A stretch of 6,097 nucleotides of DNA from Bacillota bacterium (GTDB lineage: Bacteria > Bacillota > Bacilli > Bacillales_B > DSM-18226). The stretch is from positions 1 to 6,097 of the forward strand of contig JAKACS010000209.1 in the NCBI GenBank assembly GCA_021821235.1, written 5' to 3'. A program made the translations under genes and the position numbers. Positions 5,872-6,097 of this stretch are shown here, piece by piece; within the stretch, counting starts at the first letter, position 1, and every line of letters begins with the position of its first letter. The notes below the pieces were generated by a model. The model did no database searches and was not told the origin of the DNA. It was given only the letters and a program-made list of their open reading frames with translations.

Positions 5872-5900
5872 AAAGGGAATCATCTAGTTGTGACGAATAT
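5872..5900 (+). promoter_or_regulatory. SigH-type promoter upstream of ftsA
   Basis: The -35 AAAGGGAAT (5872-5880) differs at one position from the Bacillus SigH consensus RNAGGAWWW. The -10 GACGAATAT (5892-5900) fits RNNGAATWW at every position, and the spacer is 11 nt, as expected. Transcription would start near 5907, leaving about 107 nt before ftsA. A SigH-dependent ftsAZ promoter is known in B. subtilis, where it raises FtsA and FtsZ at the onset of sporulation. I infer the same role here. Confidence 0.72.
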
Positions 5901-5935
5901 TTCTATAAAGATATGCACATAAAGTTCATCTTATT

Positions 5936-5948
5936 ATAGGGATCCTAT
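5936..5948. repeat. Small palindrome in the ftsA leader
   Basis: ATAGG (5936-5940) and CCTAT (5944-5948) are inverted repeats around GAT. They lie downstream of the SigH-type promoter. Too short for a firm role; it may be an operator or chance. Confidence 0.3.
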
Positions 5949-5960
5949 TTCAAATTAGCA

Positions 5961-5976
5961 AACAAAACCATTTGTT
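5961..5976 (+). repeat. AT-rich inverted repeat before the ftsA ribosome binding site
   Basis: AACAAA (5961-5966) and TTTGTT (5971-5976) flank ACCA and are followed by GTTCTTTTT. It looks like a terminator in outline, but the stem has a single G-C pair and is too weak to end transcription with confidence. Confidence 0.3.
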
Positions 5977-5996
5977 GTTCTTTTTAAAGGAATGCT

Positions 5997-6006
5997 AAAG
6001 GAGGTG
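5997..6006 (+). promoter_or_regulatory. Near-ideal Shine-Dalgarno of ftsA
   Basis: AAAGGAGGTG is an almost full match to the 3' end of Bacillus 16S rRNA, seven bases before ATG 6014. It is the strongest ribosome binding site in the window and fits the high demand for FtsA. Confidence 0.85.
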
Positions 6007-6013
6007 CCAAAGA

Positions 6014-6097
6014 ATGAACAGCAATGAAATTTATGTTAGCCTTGACATCGGTACATCCAGCGTAAAAGTAATCATTGGGGAAATGGTTAATGACGCG
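6014..6097 (+). CDS. ftsA: FtsA, actin-like cell-division protein (3' partial)
   Basis: Actin/Hsp70-fold ATPase that binds the C-terminal tail of FtsZ and anchors the Z-ring to the membrane through its own C-terminal amphipathic helix. Only 28 codons are in the window, out of roughly 430 in the family. They read MNSNEIYVSLDIGTSSVKV and onward to the edge. DIGTSSVKV (11-19) is the phosphate-1 nucleotide-binding motif of the actin fold, and IIGEM follows as in B. subtilis FtsA. The start is fixed by a near-ideal ribosome binding site. The position after sbp, with a SigH-type promoter in between, is that of B. subtilis ftsA, where ftsZ comes next. Confidence 0.95.
   Translation, partial: MNSNEIYVSLDIGTSSVKVIIGEMVNDA

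Noticed and set aside
5888..5937. Possible SigA promoters before ftsA (TTGTGA 5888-5893; TATTAT 5932-5937)
   Set aside because: TTGTGA has only ATATGC or TATGCA at -10 distance, and TATTAT lacks a -35. Too weak to list, though B. subtilis has SigA promoters in this gap.

Overview
The window is a stretch of the division and cell-wall (dcw) cluster of a low-GC, endospore-forming member of the Bacillaceae. The reasons are the protein families, the Bacillus subtilis-like gene order, a spoVE-type SEDS gene, strong AGGAGG-type ribosome binding sites, and promoters that fit SigA and SigH of Bacillus. The genus cannot be fixed from what I see. All genes lie on the + strand: spoVE (5' end missing), murG, murB, divIB, ylxW, ylxX, sbp, and the first 28 codons of ftsA.

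Layout. Positions 1-842 hold the last ~279 codons of spoVE, closed by an intrinsic terminator. Positions 843-998 hold that terminator and a good SigA-type promoter for murG with a perfect dyad in its spacer. murG (999-2102) and murB (2167-3075) follow. The 173-nt gap at 3076-3248 holds an extended -10 promoter, again with a dyad in the spacer, and a ~126-nt leader with a long hairpin ahead of divIB (3249-4037). divIB overlaps ylxW, a short gap leads to ylxX, and ylxX shares one base with sbp (TAATG), so divIB-ylxW-ylxX-sbp look like one translationally coupled block. The 149-nt gap at 5865-6013 holds a very good SigH-type promoter and two small dyads before ftsA.

How the genes work together. 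MurB makes UDP-MurNAc in the cytoplasm. MurG adds GlcNAc to lipid I, giving lipid II at the inner face of the membrane. SpoVE is a SEDS glycosyltransferase that polymerises lipid II, mainly for spore cortex. DivIB belongs to the divisome core that controls septal synthesis. FtsA tethers FtsZ to the membrane. YlxW and YlxX (two DUF881 paralogues) and Sbp are membrane proteins of poorly known function kept between divIB and ftsA.

I see no mobile element, CRISPR array, tRNA, rRNA or foreign-looking gene, and no clear new multi-gene system. The points most worth a second look are regulatory: dyads placed inside promoter spacers, the divIB leader RNA with two competing pairings, the SigH-type promoter before ftsA, and two perfect DnaA boxes inside murG. 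The tandem DUF881-DUF881-Sbp set is the least understood coding part.
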